64,000 nt of DNA from JAQBZY01 sp038117205 (GCA_038117205.1 JAYOFL010000006.1:1-64000); one strand, 5' to 3'; shown: positions 7,870 through 16,614, counted from the first letter of the stretch. The notes: generated by a model from the letters alone, not told the origin. Numbers and translations: made by a program.

Positions 7870-8232
7870 GTGCGTACTCCCTGAACTGTGCGGACTTGCG
7901 ATCCGTCGATACCGTCGACGGGGGGTTTTTCTTTGGTGGTCTTGTTATTTTGCCCCGTCTCCCCCGCTCCGCCGCTCCGGACACGGGTGGCCGAGCGCGG
8001 AAAATTATGAAACCGCCGGTTGACGAGCGTCAACCGGATGCCCGTGAAAATTTCGCGTCACGGTTCCAGTTATCTGACAGCGTCGCGGAGTCCGTGATGC
8101 CAGCGATAGGGCCAATTTTCTCGATTCCGTGGCACCAATCGCCATTTGTCCCGGCCAACGCCTGGGAACGGTTGCGTTTTCAAAGGCTTGCCCATTACTG
8201 TGACGCCGGGAAAGAAAGCGGAGGAACAATCC
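7870..8232. promoter_or_regulatory. divergent promoter region between the polyamine transporter and mmsA
   Basis: This 363-bp stretch contains no convincing gene. It holds a perfect 22-bp palindrome at 8016-8037 (listed separately) and a T-rich tract at 7925-7950. A Shine-Dalgarno sequence (GGAGGAA) ends just before the mmsA ATG. A shared promoter/operator region is the natural reading, since both flanking operons start here. Confidence 0.5.
8016..8037. promoter_or_regulatory. perfect 22-bp inverted repeat, candidate operator
   Basis: CCGGTTGACG-AG-CGTCAACCGG has two perfect 10-bp arms and a 2-bp centre. It lies almost midway between the start codons of the divergent transporter and mmsA operons, where a dimeric repressor or activator could act on both. 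No regulator gene is adjacent, so its protein is unknown. Confidence 0.5.
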
Positions 8233-9738
8233 ATGGCGGAAAAGCTGCATCACTTCATCGACGGTGCTCGGGTTGCCGGTACGTCCGGCCGGTTCGGCGA
8301 CGTCTACAACCCGGCGACCGGCGAAGTGACCAAGAAGGCGCCGCTGGCGTCCGCCGACGAAGTACGCGCCGCCATCGCCTCCGCCGAGGCGGCGCTGCCG
8401 GGCTGGGCGGCGACGCCGCCCGCCAAGCGCGCGCAGGTGATGTTCGCGTTCCGCGATCTCCTGAAGAAGAACATGGATGAGTTGGCCGTGCTGGTGTCTT
8501 CCGAGCATGGCAAGACCATCGAGGACGCCAAGGGCTCGATCTCGCGCGGTCTGGAAGTCGTCGAGTTCGTCTGCGGTATCCCTCACCTTCTCAAGGGCGA
8601 GTATTCCGACAGCGTCGCCGCCGGCGTCGACAGTGCCAGCCTGCGCCAGCCGGTCGGCGTCTGCGCCGGCATCACGCCGTTCAACTTTCCGGCCATGGTG
8701 CCGATGTGGATGTTCCCGGTCGCGCTCGCCTGCGGCAACACCTTCGTCCTGAAGCCATCCGAGCGCGATCCGTCGTGCCCGCTGCGCCTGGCCGAGTTGC
8801 TCACCGAGGCCGGCCTGCCGAAGGGCTGCTTCAACGTCGTCAACGGCGACAAGGAAGCGGTCGACACGCTGCTCACGGACCCGCGCGTCGGCGCAATCAG
8901 CTTCGTCGGCTCGACCGCCATCGGCCGCTACATCTACGAGACCGGCTGCGAGCAGGGCAAGCGCGTGCAGGCGCTCTGCGGCGCCAAGAACCACATGATC
9001 ATCATGCCGGACGCCGACATGGACCAGGCCGTCGACGCAGCCATGGGCGCGGCCTACGGTTCCGCCGGCGAACGCTGCATGGCGGTCTCGGTGGCGGTGC
9101 CGGTCGGCGAAGACGCCGCCAACGAGTTCGTCAAGCGCCTCGCGCCGCGCGTCCAGGCGCTCAAGATCGGACCCTACACCGATAGCGCCGCCGAGATGGG
9201 GCCGGTGATCACGCGCGAAGCCAAGGAACGCATCGAGCGCTACATCGACGAGGGCGTCGCCGTCGGTGCCGAACTGGTGGTCGACGGCCGCGACCTCAAG
9301 CTGCAGGGCTACGAGAACGGCTATTTCGTCGGCGGCACGCTGATCGACCGCGTCACCAAGGAGATGTCCGTCTACAAGGACGAGATCTTCGGCCCGGTGC
9401 TCAGCGTGGTGCGCGCCAAGAGCTACGAGGAAGCCAAGGGCCTCGCTATGGACCACGAGTACGGCAACGGTGCGGCGATCTTCACCCGCGACGGCGACAC
9501 CGCGCGCGACTTCACCCAGTCGATCAACATCGGCATGGTCGGCGTCAACGTGCCGATCCCGGTGCCGGTGGCCTACCATTCCTTCGGCGGCTGGAAGGCG
9601 TCGCTGTTCGGCGACCATTCCATCCACGGCATGGAGGGTGTGCGGTTCTACACCAAGCTGAAGACCGTCACCGCCCGCTGGCCGTCCGGCATCAAGGAAG
9701 GCGCGGTCTTCAACTTCTCTTCCGGCCACGACGTCTGA
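8233..9738 (+). CDS. mmsA: CoA-acylating methylmalonate-semialdehyde dehydrogenase
   Basis: This ALDH-superfamily enzyme converts methylmalonate semialdehyde (valine degradation) or malonate semialdehyde to propionyl- or acetyl-CoA with NAD+. It has 501 residues, the family size, from the ATG at 8233, which is preceded by GGAGGAACAATCC; longer in-frame starts upstream lack a ribosome site. Seen: NAD-site region GITPFNFPAMVPMWMFP, FVGSTAIGRYIY, and the catalytic Cys near residue 282 in GSAGERCMAVSV, a form specific to MmsA among aldehyde dehydrogenases. A hairpin and a TauE gene follow, and the two may be co-transcribed. Confidence 0.93.
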   Translation: MAEKLHHFIDGARVAGTSGRFGDVYNPATGEVTKKAPLASADEVRAAIASAEAALPGWAATPPAKRAQVMFAFRDLLKKNMDELAVLVSSEHGKTIEDAKGSISRGLEVVEFVCGIPHLLKGEYSDSVAAGVDSASLRQPVGVCAGITPFNFPAMVPMWMFPVALACGNTFVLKPSERDPSCPLRLAELLTEAGLPKGCFNVVNGDKEAVDTLLTDPRVGAISFVGSTAIGRYIYETGCEQGKRVQALCGAKNHMIIMPDADMDQAVDAAMGAAYGSAGERCMAVSVAVPVGEDAANEFVKRLAPRVQALKIGPYTDSAAEMGPVITREAKERIERYIDEGVAVGAELVVDGRDLKLQGYENGYFVGGTLIDRVTKEMSVYKDEIFGPVLSVVRAKSYEEAKGLAMDHEYGNGAAIFTRDGDTARDFTQSINIGMVGVNVPIPVPVAYHSFGGWKASLFGDHSIHGMEGVRFYTKLKTVTARWPSGIKEGAVFNFSSGHDV

Positions 9739-9750
9739 TCCACGCCTAAG

Positions 9751-9768
9751 GGCGGCCGGTCGGCCGCC
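9751..9768 (+). other. GC-rich hairpin between mmsA and the TauE gene
   Basis: GGCGGCCG-GT-CGGCCGCC is a perfect 8-bp stem 12 bp after the mmsA stop and 15 bp before the next start. It has no U-tract, so it is more likely an mRNA-stabilising or attenuating element than a full terminator. Confidence 0.35.
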
Positions 9769-9783
9769 ACGGGATGACACGCC

Positions 9784-10527
9784 ATGCCCGACATCGGGGC
9801 GCTTTTGACGTTCGATCTGCTCATCGCCGCCGGCGTCGCGCTGGCGGCGGGGTTGGTGCGCGGCTTCGCCGGCTTCGGTTCGGGACTGATGATGGCGCCG
9901 ACCTTCGCGCTGCTGTTCGGGCCGAAGCAGACGGTCGCCATCATCATCATGATGGAAATCGTCGTCACCCTGCAGGTCCTGCCGTCGGCGTGGAAGAGCA
10001 TCGAGTGGAAGTTCGTCGGTTTGATGGCCTTTTCCGCCGCCATCGGCATGCCGGCCGGCACTTGGCTGATCCTGTACGTGGACGCCTCGACGATGACCCG
10101 CGTCATCGCCGTCACCGTTCTCGCGTCGGTCGCGGCGATCGGCCTCGGCTGGCGCTATCACGGGCCGAGGCGGCTGCCCGTCACCGTTGGGGTCGGCCTG
10201 CTCTCCGGCGCCATGCTGACGTCGACCAGTCTCGCCAATCCGCCGGTCATCATCTACCTGATGGCCGGCGCCGGCGCCGCCGCGGCAACGACGCGCGCCA
10301 ACATCATCGCCTACTTTCCGGCGACACAGGCGGTCGCCGTGCCGATGATGCTGCTGAGCGGCGTCGCCGACGCGACGGCGGCGATGCGCGCGCTGGTGCT
10401 GCTTCTACCGTTCGCTCTCGGCACCGCCGTCGGCACGCGCTTCTTCGCGCCGGAAAAGGAAAGGCTGTTCCGCCGCGTCGTGCTCGGTGTGTTGCTGATT
10501 GCCGGGATCGTCGGGCTGGTCGGTTGA
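9784..10527 (+). CDS. TauE/SafE-family membrane exporter
   Basis: Integral membrane protein of 247 residues with about eight transmembrane helices and the family's internal repeat (LVRGFAGFGSGLMMAP in the first half, SGAMLTSTSLANPPVIIY in the second). The family moves sulfite, sulfoacetate or organic anions out of the cell, but specificity varies and cannot be read here. It follows mmsA closely on the same strand. It is one of three TauE paralogues in the window, each beside catabolic genes. Confidence 0.88.
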   Translation: MPDIGALLTFDLLIAAGVALAAGLVRGFAGFGSGLMMAPTFALLFGPKQTVAIIIMMEIVVTLQVLPSAWKSIEWKFVGLMAFSAAIGMPAGTWLILYVDASTMTRVIAVTVLASVAAIGLGWRYHGPRRLPVTVGVGLLSGAMLTSTSLANPPVIIYLMAGAGAAAATTRANIIAYFPATQAVAVPMMLLSGVADATAAMRALVLLLPFALGTAVGTRFFAPEKERLFRRVVLGVLLIAGIVGLVG

Positions 10528-10540
10528 GCGGGCCGGCCGT

Positions 10541-10891
10541 TCAGCCGCTTTCTCCGAGTTCCCGGGTGACGGCTTGTCGCAGAAGCGGCAGGTCGACCTT
10601 GATGGTGGTCCAGATCAAATCCAGCCGGACGCGAAAATATTGATGCGTCAGTATATCCCCCATGCCTGCGTGTCCGGCCCAATTTATATCGGCGTGCCTT
10701 GCCGTCAGATCGCCCGGCAGATTCTTTGCCGCCTCACCGATCGTCGAGAGGCAGTCGCAGACCGCCCGGAACGTTCGCCTGTCGGTGCGGTCCATGCTCA
10801 GAAATTCCTCTTGGGATACGGTCCCGACGAACTCTTCGAGATCGTCGATGGCGTTCAGGATGTCCTTGAGGCGTTCGGTCGGATTTCGCAA
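10541..10891 (-). CDS. hepT: HepT-like (DUF86) toxin of a MntA/HepT pair, catalytic Arg apparently lost
   Basis: A 116-residue all-helical protein of the HepT family, whose members are HEPN-type RNases neutralised by AMPylation of a Tyr. The RX4HXY motif should lie at 78-85. Here it reads GDILTHQY: His83 and Tyr85 are present but the Arg position (78) is Gly, codon GGG, one base from AGG or CGG. If the alignment is right, the RNase may be inactive or weakened. It starts 10 bp after the MntA-type gene, the usual antitoxin-toxin order. Confidence 0.8.
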   Translation of the reverse strand: MRNPTERLKDILNAIDDLEEFVGTVSQEEFLSMDRTDRRTFRAVCDCLSTIGEAAKNLPGDLTARHADINWAGHAGMGDILTHQYFRVRLDLIWTTIKVDLPLLRQAVTRELGESG

Positions 10892-10901
10892 TGACAGGAT
10901 C

Positions 10902-11345
10902 CTAGAACACGCGGATGGCGTCCTCGCGGTAGCCCCGCGCCACGCTATCGTTCAAACGGGCGCTTTCGGAGAGATCGACGGGGTGCCGGAGTATGTCTTC
11001 GAGCAGTTGACGGATTGATGCGAATTGACCGAGCGAAAGCGCTTTCTTCGTCGAGAATTGCACGGCGATATCAATGTCGCTTTTCTCGTTCGCCTCGTTT
11101 CGCGCAACGGAACCGAACAGATCGAGATGCTCCACGCCCATCGCCCGGAGGGGCTTGCGCTGCTTGCGGAGCGCCGCGATCACCCGCGCCAATTCCGGGC
11201 GGCGACTGTCTTCTCGCTGGATAACCTCCTCGACGAGGTCGCGCATCAGGTTCTGAATCGTCGTTCCCCGGCGGGCGGCGATTTCCTTGATGCGGCGTTT
11301 GGTTCCTTCGGGAACCCGGGCGGACAGGAAAGCGGTTTCTTCCAT
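10902..11345 (-). CDS. mntA: MntA-type nucleotidyltransferase antitoxin fused to a ribbon-helix-helix domain
   Basis: Protein of 147 residues with two parts. Residues 1-45 (FLSARVPEGTKRRIKEIAA...) form a ribbon-helix-helix DNA-binding domain. Residues 60-147 form a minimal nucleotidyltransferase with a perfect GSX10DXD motif (Gly78-Ser79, Asp90, Asp92). MntA proteins inactivate HepT by adding AMP to its Tyr. Most have no DNA-binding domain, so the fusion suggests that this antitoxin also represses its own operon, as classical RHH antitoxins do. The palindromes just upstream (11356-11399) are a plausible operator. Confidence 0.82.
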   Translation of the reverse strand: MEETAFLSARVPEGTKRRIKEIAARRGTTIQNLMRDLVEEVIQREDSRRPELARVIAALRKQRKPLRAMGVEHLDLFGSVARNEANEKSDIDIAVQFSTKKALSLGQFASIRQLLEDILRHPVDLSESARLNDSVARGYREDAIRVF

Positions 11346-11355
11346 GGCAATCTTC

Positions 11356-11399
11356 TGTAAACAAAGCTATTAAATTGTGCACAATATAACATGTTTACA
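11356..11399 (-). promoter_or_regulatory. candidate operator/promoter of the mntA-hepT operon
   Basis: Immediately upstream of the antitoxin start lies an AT-rich stretch with a perfect 12-bp palindrome ATTGTGCACAAT (11374-11385), flanked by inverted TGTAAAC (11356-11362) and GTTTACA (11393-11399). The nested symmetry and the RHH domain in the first gene product suggest autorepression; this is an inference. Confidence 0.5.
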
Positions 11400-11449
11400 T
11401 ACAGATCGCAATCCTTCCCGTCGGCTTTTCGCCCTGGGCGTTTGGGATT

Positions 11450-12529
11450 TCAGTGCCGCTTGTGCACGTGTCCTTGCGACGCGGGGGCGTCCTTGTAATG
11501 CCGGCCGAGATCGTCGCGACCGAAATCGTTCGCCGGATCGCGCCATAGGCTGTGGATGTGATTGGCGTCGTTCTGCGAATTGTCGAACTCGATCAGGATG
11601 CGCGGTCCGTGGATGCGATAGTAGAATGCCTGGGTTTCCGAAATCGGGCCGCCCCAAGCGAAGCGGGTCTCGGCTAGTCCGGCCTCGACGAGCCGCATAT
11701 AGGGCCAGCCGATCTCGTCGCGGGCGAGACCGACGTAAGCGGCGACCAGTTCCAACAACAGTGAGCGCTGCGCGTCCGTCATCTGCGAGACGGGAAGCCC
11801 TTCCGGCGTCTTGAGCGCGTCGCCGCGCCCGGGTCCGGCGACGATGTTTCCAAGCGCACCGGAACTGATCGTCGCCTGATTTCTCTGGGTCTCGGTCAGG
11901 CTGCCGGCGAGGCGGAGCGCCAGGACGAATTCATCGTGCTGGATACGGCTGCCGGCGCGCGGACCGGAAGGAATCCGCGCCGGGTTGGTGCCGGTGAACG
12001 CCGGCGTCACGGAAACGGCGCCGGTGGCGGCGACGGTGACGTTGATCGAGAGATGATGCCCTTCCAGCCGCCATCCCCATGGATAGCCGCCCGGCTCGCC
12101 GAAGATGCTGATCAGGTAGTTCTCCGGATCGCGAAAGGATGTAGACGATCCCTCGAGCTCGCCGAGCACCTTTTCCAGGGCCATGATCGCCTCGGCCTTG
12201 AGAATGCCGCCCGACGACAGGGTCGAGCGCATCAGCTTCTTGGTGGCGTCGCGTTGCGCGGCGTCCATGTCGCGGGGCCGGAGCCCCTCGCGGCTCCGGG
12301 GCGTGAAGTGCCAATCGAACCGCTCGTCGTTCTTGAATTCGAAGCGCGCCTTCTTCGCCTTGTCGCCCATGGCGGCGATCCAGGCCTTGGCGGCGGCGGC
12401 GATTTCCGCGTCGAATGACGCGGCCGGGGCCGGTTTGATCCAGATGGCCAGCATCGACAGGAAGGCGGCGAAACCCAGGAAAAATCGGCGGTCGATCACG
12501 GTCATTCCTCCGGCGGTCCGAGCAGTCAT
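11450..12529 (-). CDS. DUF3500-family secreted protein
   Basis: Protein of up to 359 residues; a second Met nine codons in (12505) is an equally good start. A hydrophobic signal segment (FFLGFAAFLSMLAIWI, cut near PAPAAS) sends it out of the cytoplasm. The body has the conserved family motifs WHFTPRSREGL, RDPENYLISIFGEP, WGWRLEGHHLSIN and, near the C-terminus, HIHSLWRDPANDFG. The function of DUF3500 is not known. The many conserved His and Asp residues could bind metal, but that is speculation. It stands alone between the toxin-antitoxin pair and a divergent TyrA-like gene. Confidence 0.85.
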   Translation of the reverse strand: MTARTAGGMTVIDRRFFLGFAAFLSMLAIWIKPAPAASFDAEIAAAAKAWIAAMGDKAKKARFEFKNDERFDWHFTPRSREGLRPRDMDAAQRDATKKLMRSTLSSGGILKAEAIMALEKVLGELEGSSTSFRDPENYLISIFGEPGGYPWGWRLEGHHLSINVTVAATGAVSVTPAFTGTNPARIPSGPRAGSRIQHDEFVLALRLAGSLTETQRNQATISSGALGNIVAGPGRGDALKTPEGLPVSQMTDAQRSLLLELVAAYVGLARDEIGWPYMRLVEAGLAETRFAWGGPISETQAFYYRIHGPRILIEFDNSQNDANHIHSLWRDPANDFGRDDLGRHYKDAPASQGHVHKRH

Positions 12530-12691
12530 GCTGCATTGATGTAAGAGGCCTCGAAAGAAAAATCACCGGTACCGCGCCAAAAAAACTCTCCAGCACGATC
12601 ACGGATTTCGGCGATAAATCGAGCGTTGCAAACGAACACGTGCTGGAGAACCATGCCGGCGCGGCGGATTTGGCGGACGGGAGGGCGACAC

Positions 12692-13444
12692 ATGCCCAGG
12701 AAATTGTCGGTGATCGGCGTCGGTGCGTTCGGTGAGTTCATGATTCCGCACCTGTTGCCGTATTTTCATGTCTCCGCCTTCGATCCGGCGCGCGATATCT
12801 CGGAGCTGGCGCAACGCTACTGCGTGACGCCGGTCGCGTTCGAAAAAGCGGCAGACGCGGACGTCGTCCTTCTGGCGCCGCCGGTGCAGGAAATCGAGAC
12901 GGTGGCGAAAGGGCTCGCGCCGTTGCTCCGCCCCGGCACTCTCGTTCTCGACGTCTGTTCGGTGAAGATGCAGCCGCTCGCCATTCTCGCCGACGCCCTG
13001 CCGGCGGCGGTCGACATCGTCGGCACGCATCCGCTGTTCGGGCCGCAAAGCGGCAAGGCCGGCATCGCCGGCCTCAACATCGCTGTCTGCGAGGTGCGGG
13101 GCGGCAAGGGGCCGTGCGTGGCGGCGTTCCTGCGGGACCAATTGAAGCTGAACGTCAGCGAAACGACGGCCGAGGAGCACGACCGGCAGATGGCCTATGT
13201 GCAAGGCCTGACGCATCTGTTGAGCCGCATCGTCGTCGAGATGGACATGCCGGACCTCGCCCTGACGACCAAGACCTTCGAGCACCTGCACACCATGGTC
13301 GAGACCGTCCGCTACGATTCCGATCTCCTGTTCCGCGCCATCGAGAACCGCAATCCGTTCGTCGAGGCGGTCAAGGAACGGTTCTTCGCGAGCGCGTCCA
13401 CCATCGAGAAGCGGCTGCGGGCGCAGCGGCCCGACGGCCACTGA
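12692..13444 (+). CDS. prephenate dehydrogenase-like protein (TyrA family)
   Basis: NAD(P)-dependent dehydrogenase of 250 residues from the ATG at 12692. It has an N-terminal Rossmann fold (VIGVGAFGEFM), VLDVCSVK, the family signature GTHPLFGPQSG, and a helical C-terminal part with HDRQMAYVQGLTHLLSR. Tyrosine-biosynthesis TyrA is usually 280-310 residues with a longer dimerisation domain, so this is a compact form with no ACT domain. Its neighbours are an XRE-cupin regulator and a dimethylglycine-type dehydrogenase rather than aromatic biosynthesis genes. Either arogenate/prephenate oxidation or another cyclic acid is possible. Confidence 0.8.
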   Translation: MPRKLSVIGVGAFGEFMIPHLLPYFHVSAFDPARDISELAQRYCVTPVAFEKAADADVVLLAPPVQEIETVAKGLAPLLRPGTLVLDVCSVKMQPLAILADALPAAVDIVGTHPLFGPQSGKAGIAGLNIAVCEVRGGKGPCVAAFLRDQLKLNVSETTAEEHDRQMAYVQGLTHLLSRIVVEMDMPDLALTTKTFEHLHTMVETVRYDSDLLFRAIENRNPFVEAVKERFFASASTIEKRLRAQRPDGH

Positions 13445-13482
13445 CGGCCGCACCGGCGAGGCGAGAGGCCCCCAATTTGGCT

Positions 13483-13517
13483 ATGAAAATTTTTTCATTT
13501 GACTGAAAATTAGTTCA
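13483..13517 (+). promoter_or_regulatory. AT-rich palindromic operator candidate upstream of the XRE-cupin gene
   Basis: ATGAAAA-TT-TTTTCAT (13483-13498) is a perfect inverted repeat. The sequence TGAAAAT recurs 20 bp later (13504-13510) as part of TGAA-N6-TTCA. Two sites two helical turns apart directly before an XRE-family gene suggest autoregulation and control of the flavoprotein gene downstream. Confidence 0.45.
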
Positions 13518-13549
13518 ATCGTCAGATGTCCGTCGGTTCAGGGGGATGC

Positions 13550-14143
13550 ATGACGGAGACGACCAATACCGCCGCCGATCCGGATGCCGCGGCCATCGGC
13601 ACGCAGATCCGCGATTTGCGGAAGCGGCGCGGGCTGACGCTGGAAACGCTGGCAGGCCGCATCGGCCGTTCCGTCGGCTTCGTCAGTCAGGCGGAGCGCG
13701 GCCTCTCCCTCGTCAACATTCCGACCCTCAAGGCCATCGCGGAAGTCCTCGGTGTCGGCGTCAATTGGTTCTTCCAAGGCGAGACGCAGACGCCGGACGG
13801 CGAGCGCGGACTGATCGTGCGGCGCGAACACCGCCGCCGTCTCAGTTTTCCCGGTACCGGCGTCACCGAGGAGATGCTGTCGCCGAGCCTTACCGGCGCC
13901 TTCGAGATGATCCTCGGCCGCTTCAAGCCGGGCGCCGAAACCGGCGACGCCAAGTATTCCCAGTTCGGCGAGGAAGGCGGCTACGTCCTCGAAGGCGAAC
14001 TCGACCTGATCGTCGACGGTGTGGCGCACCGGCTCCGCGCCGGTGACGCTTTTACCTTTCCCCTTTCGGCGCCGCACAAGTCGCGAAATCCGACCGACCG
14101 GGAAACGGTCGTGCTCTGGGTCATCGCGCCGCCCACCTATTGA
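13550..14143 (+). CDS. XRE-family transcriptional regulator with C-terminal cupin domain
   Basis: Regulator of 197 residues from the ATG at 13550 (GGGGG precedes it; a start 24 bp upstream is possible). Residues about 15-70 form an XRE helix-turn-helix (IRDLRKRRGLTLETLAGRIG, SVGFVSQAERG). Residues about 115-190 form a small-ligand cupin (EGGYVLEGELDLIVDG, FTFPLSAPHKSRNP). This architecture commonly controls adjacent amine or amino-acid oxidation genes, and the dimethylglycine-dehydrogenase-like gene begins 26 bp downstream. Palindromes at 13483-13517 may be its binding site. Confidence 0.88.
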   Translation: MTETTNTAADPDAAAIGTQIRDLRKRRGLTLETLAGRIGRSVGFVSQAERGLSLVNIPTLKAIAEVLGVGVNWFFQGETQTPDGERGLIVRREHRRRLSFPGTGVTEEMLSPSLTGAFEMILGRFKPGAETGDAKYSQFGEEGGYVLEGELDLIVDGVAHRLRAGDAFTFPLSAPHKSRNPTDRETVVLWVIAPPTY

Positions 14144-14169
14144 AACACTCAAACAAGGCAGGAAAATCC

Positions 14170-16614
14170 ATGGCCAAGACTCTCCCCAAGGAAGCAGAAG
14201 TCGTCATCGTCGGCGGTGGCGTCATCGGCTGCTCCATCGCCTATCACCTCACCAAGCGCGGCGTGAAGGACGTGGTGCTGCTGGAGCGCAAGCAATTGAC
14301 GTCGGGGACGACGTGGCACGCCGCCGGCTTGATCGGTCAGCTCCGCGACAATCAGAACATGACGCAGCTCGCCAAGTACACGGCTGAGCTCTACCTCGGC
14401 ATCGAGGCGGAAACAGGCCAGGCGGTCGGTTACAAGGTCAACGGTTCGCTCTCGACCGCCACCAACGCGGGCCGCATGGAGGACCTCAAGCGCCGCGCCG
14501 ACATGGCCAAGGTGTTCGGCCTTAAGGTCGACGTGCTCGATCCGCAGGGTTGCAAGGAACATCATCCCCTGATCGAGATCGGCGACGTGATCGGCGGCAT
14601 CTTCCTGCCGTCCGATGGCCAGGCCGATCCGGTCGGCATCACGCAGGCGCTGGCCAAGGGTGCGCGCATGGGCGGCGCGCAGATCTTCGAGAACACCAAG
14701 GTCACGAAAGTGCTGACCGACGGCGAGCGGGCGAGCGGCGTCGAGACGGCGGACGGCCGCATCATGGCGAGGAACGTGGTGCTCGCCTGCGGTATGTGGA
14801 CGCGGGATTTCGCCGCCGAGCACGGCGTCACCGTGCCGCTGCACGCCTGCGAGCATTTCTACATCGTCACCGAACCGTTCGAGGGCTGCACGCCCGATCT
14901 GCCGGTCTATCGCGACTACGACCACCATGCCTATTACAAGGAGGACGCCGGCAAGATGCTGCTCGGCGCCTTCGAGCCGGCGGCCAAGCCCTGGGGCATG
15001 AACGGCATCCGCGAGGATTTCTGCTTCGACCAGTTGCCGGACGATTTCGACCACTTCGAGCCGATCCTGGAAGCCGCCATCTGCCGCATGCCGGCGCTCG
15101 AAACGGCGGGCATTCAGACATTCTTCTGTGGACCGGAAAGCTTCACGCCGGACGACCGCTATCACCTGGGCGAGACGCCGGAACTGCCGGGCCTGTTTGT
15201 GGCGGCGGGGCTGAATTCCATCGGCATTCAGTCGGCGGGCGGCGTCGGCAAGGTGCTCGCGGCGTGGATCGTCGACGGCTATCCGCCGGCCGACATGAGC
15301 AACGTCGACATCCGCCGCAACCTGCCGTTCATGCGGAACCGCAAGTACCTGCACGACCGGGTGACGGAAACTCTCGGGCTCCTCTATGCCGTGCACTGGC
15401 CTTTCTATCAGTACCGGACGTCCCGGAACGTGCGTCACTCGCCGTTCCACGACCGCTTGAAGGCGATGGGGGCCTGCCATGGCGAGACCATGGGGTGGGA
15501 GCGGCCCAACTGGTTCGCACCCAAGGGCGTCGAGGCGAAGTACGAATATTCCTATACGCGGCAGAACTGGTTCGACCATTCCGCCGCCGAGCACAGGAAC
15601 GTCCGCGACAACGTCGGCGTCTTCGACCAGACGTCCTTCGCCAAGTTCCGCGTCCAGGGTGCGGACGCCGAGAAGGTGTTGAACAATATCTCCGCCAACG
15701 ACGTGGCGGTGGAACCGGGCCGCATCGTCTATACGCAATGGCTGAACGACCGGGGCGGCATCGAGGCCGACCTGACGGTGACGCGGCTCGCCGCCGACGA
15801 TTTCATGGTCGTCACCGGCGCCGGTTCGCAGGTCCGCGACTTCAACTGGCTCAAGCGCCACATCCCGGCGGACGCCCGCTGTGTTGCCACCGACGTGACG
15901 TCGGGTTATGCGGTCCTCGGCGTCATGGGGCCGAACAGCCGGACGTTGCTGCAGCGTCTCACGCCGGCGGACCTTTCGAACGCCGCGTTTCCGTTCGCGG
16001 CGTCCCGGGAGATCGAGTTGGGCTATGCCCTCGTCCGGGCATCGCGCATCACCTATGTCGGCGAGCTGGGATGGGAGCTCTATATCCCGACGGAATTCGC
16101 GCCGCACGTCTTCGACAAGCTGTTCGAAGCGGGCGCCGACCTCGGTCTCAGGCCGGCCGGCATGCACGCCATGAACTCGCTCCGCATCGAGAAGGCGTAC
16201 CGGCACTGGGGGCACGACATTTCCGAGGAGGAAACAGCGATCGAGGCCGGCCTCGGCTTCGCCGTCAAGACGTCGAAGCCGGCCTTCATCGGCCGCGACG
16301 CGATCCTGCGCCAGAAGGAGAAGGGGGTCTCCAAACGGCTGGCCCAGTTCCTGCTCGAAGACCCGGCGCCGCTTCTCTATCACAACGAGCCCGTCTACCG
16401 GGACGGCGTCATCGTCGGCTATTTGAACAGCGGCATGTACGGACACACGCTGGGCGCGGCCGTCGGCCTCGGCTACATCAAGAACAAGGACGGCGTCGAC
16501 GCCGAATTCGTCCGCGCCGGCCGCTACGAGATCGAGGTCGCCGGCGTGAAGGTGCCGGCCAAGGCCTCGCTGACGCCGCTCTACGACCCGAAAAACGAGA
16601 GGATTCGCGCCTAA
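14170..16614 (+). CDS. FAD-dependent dimethylglycine/sarcosine dehydrogenase-like protein with GcvT domain
   Basis: Flavoprotein of 814 residues that probably demethylates an N-methylated glycine and passes the one-carbon unit to tetrahydrofolate. The ATG at 14170 has AGGAAAATCC before it. The N-terminal D-amino-acid-oxidase-type domain (about 8-365) has the dinucleotide site VIVGGGVIGCSIAYHL and the TWHAAGL motif at about 48-54, where relatives bind FAD covalently through the His. A linker domain follows to about 425. The rest is an aminomethyltransferase (GcvT) fold with SGYAVLGVMGPNSR and the GMHAMNSLRIEK region. It is directly downstream of the XRE-cupin regulator. The exact substrate is not determined. 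Confidence 0.9.
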   Translation: MAKTLPKEAEVVIVGGGVIGCSIAYHLTKRGVKDVVLLERKQLTSGTTWHAAGLIGQLRDNQNMTQLAKYTAELYLGIEAETGQAVGYKVNGSLSTATNAGRMEDLKRRADMAKVFGLKVDVLDPQGCKEHHPLIEIGDVIGGIFLPSDGQADPVGITQALAKGARMGGAQIFENTKVTKVLTDGERASGVETADGRIMARNVVLACGMWTRDFAAEHGVTVPLHACEHFYIVTEPFEGCTPDLPVYRDYDHHAYYKEDAGKMLLGAFEPAAKPWGMNGIREDFCFDQLPDDFDHFEPILEAAICRMPALETAGIQTFFCGPESFTPDDRYHLGETPELPGLFVAAGLNSIGIQSAGGVGKVLAAWIVDGYPPADMSNVDIRRNLPFMRNRKYLHDRVTETLGLLYAVHWPFYQYRTSRNVRHSPFHDRLKAMGACHGETMGWERPNWFAPKGVEAKYEYSYTRQNWFDHSAAEHRNVRDNVGVFDQTSFAKFRVQGADAEKVLNNISANDVAVEPGRIVYTQWLNDRGGIEADLTVTRLAADDFMVVTGAGSQVRDFNWLKRHIPADARCVATDVTSGYAVLGVMGPNSRTLLQRLTPADLSNAAFPFAASREIELGYALVRASRITYVGELGWELYIPTEFAPHVFDKLFEAGADLGLRPAGMHAMNSLRIEKAYRHWGHDISEEETAIEAGLGFAVKTSKPAFIGRDAILRQKEKGVSKRLAQFLLEDPAPLLYHNEPVYRDGVIVGYLNSGMYGHTLGAAVGLGYIKNKDGVDAEFVRAGRYEIEVAGVKVPAKASLTPLYDPKNERIRA

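Noticed and set aside
8005..10161. A 718-codon minus-strand frame opposite mmsA and the TauE gene
   Set aside because: The His/Arg/Asp-rich antisense translation has no motif, whereas both plus-strand genes have strong family signatures and ribosome sites.
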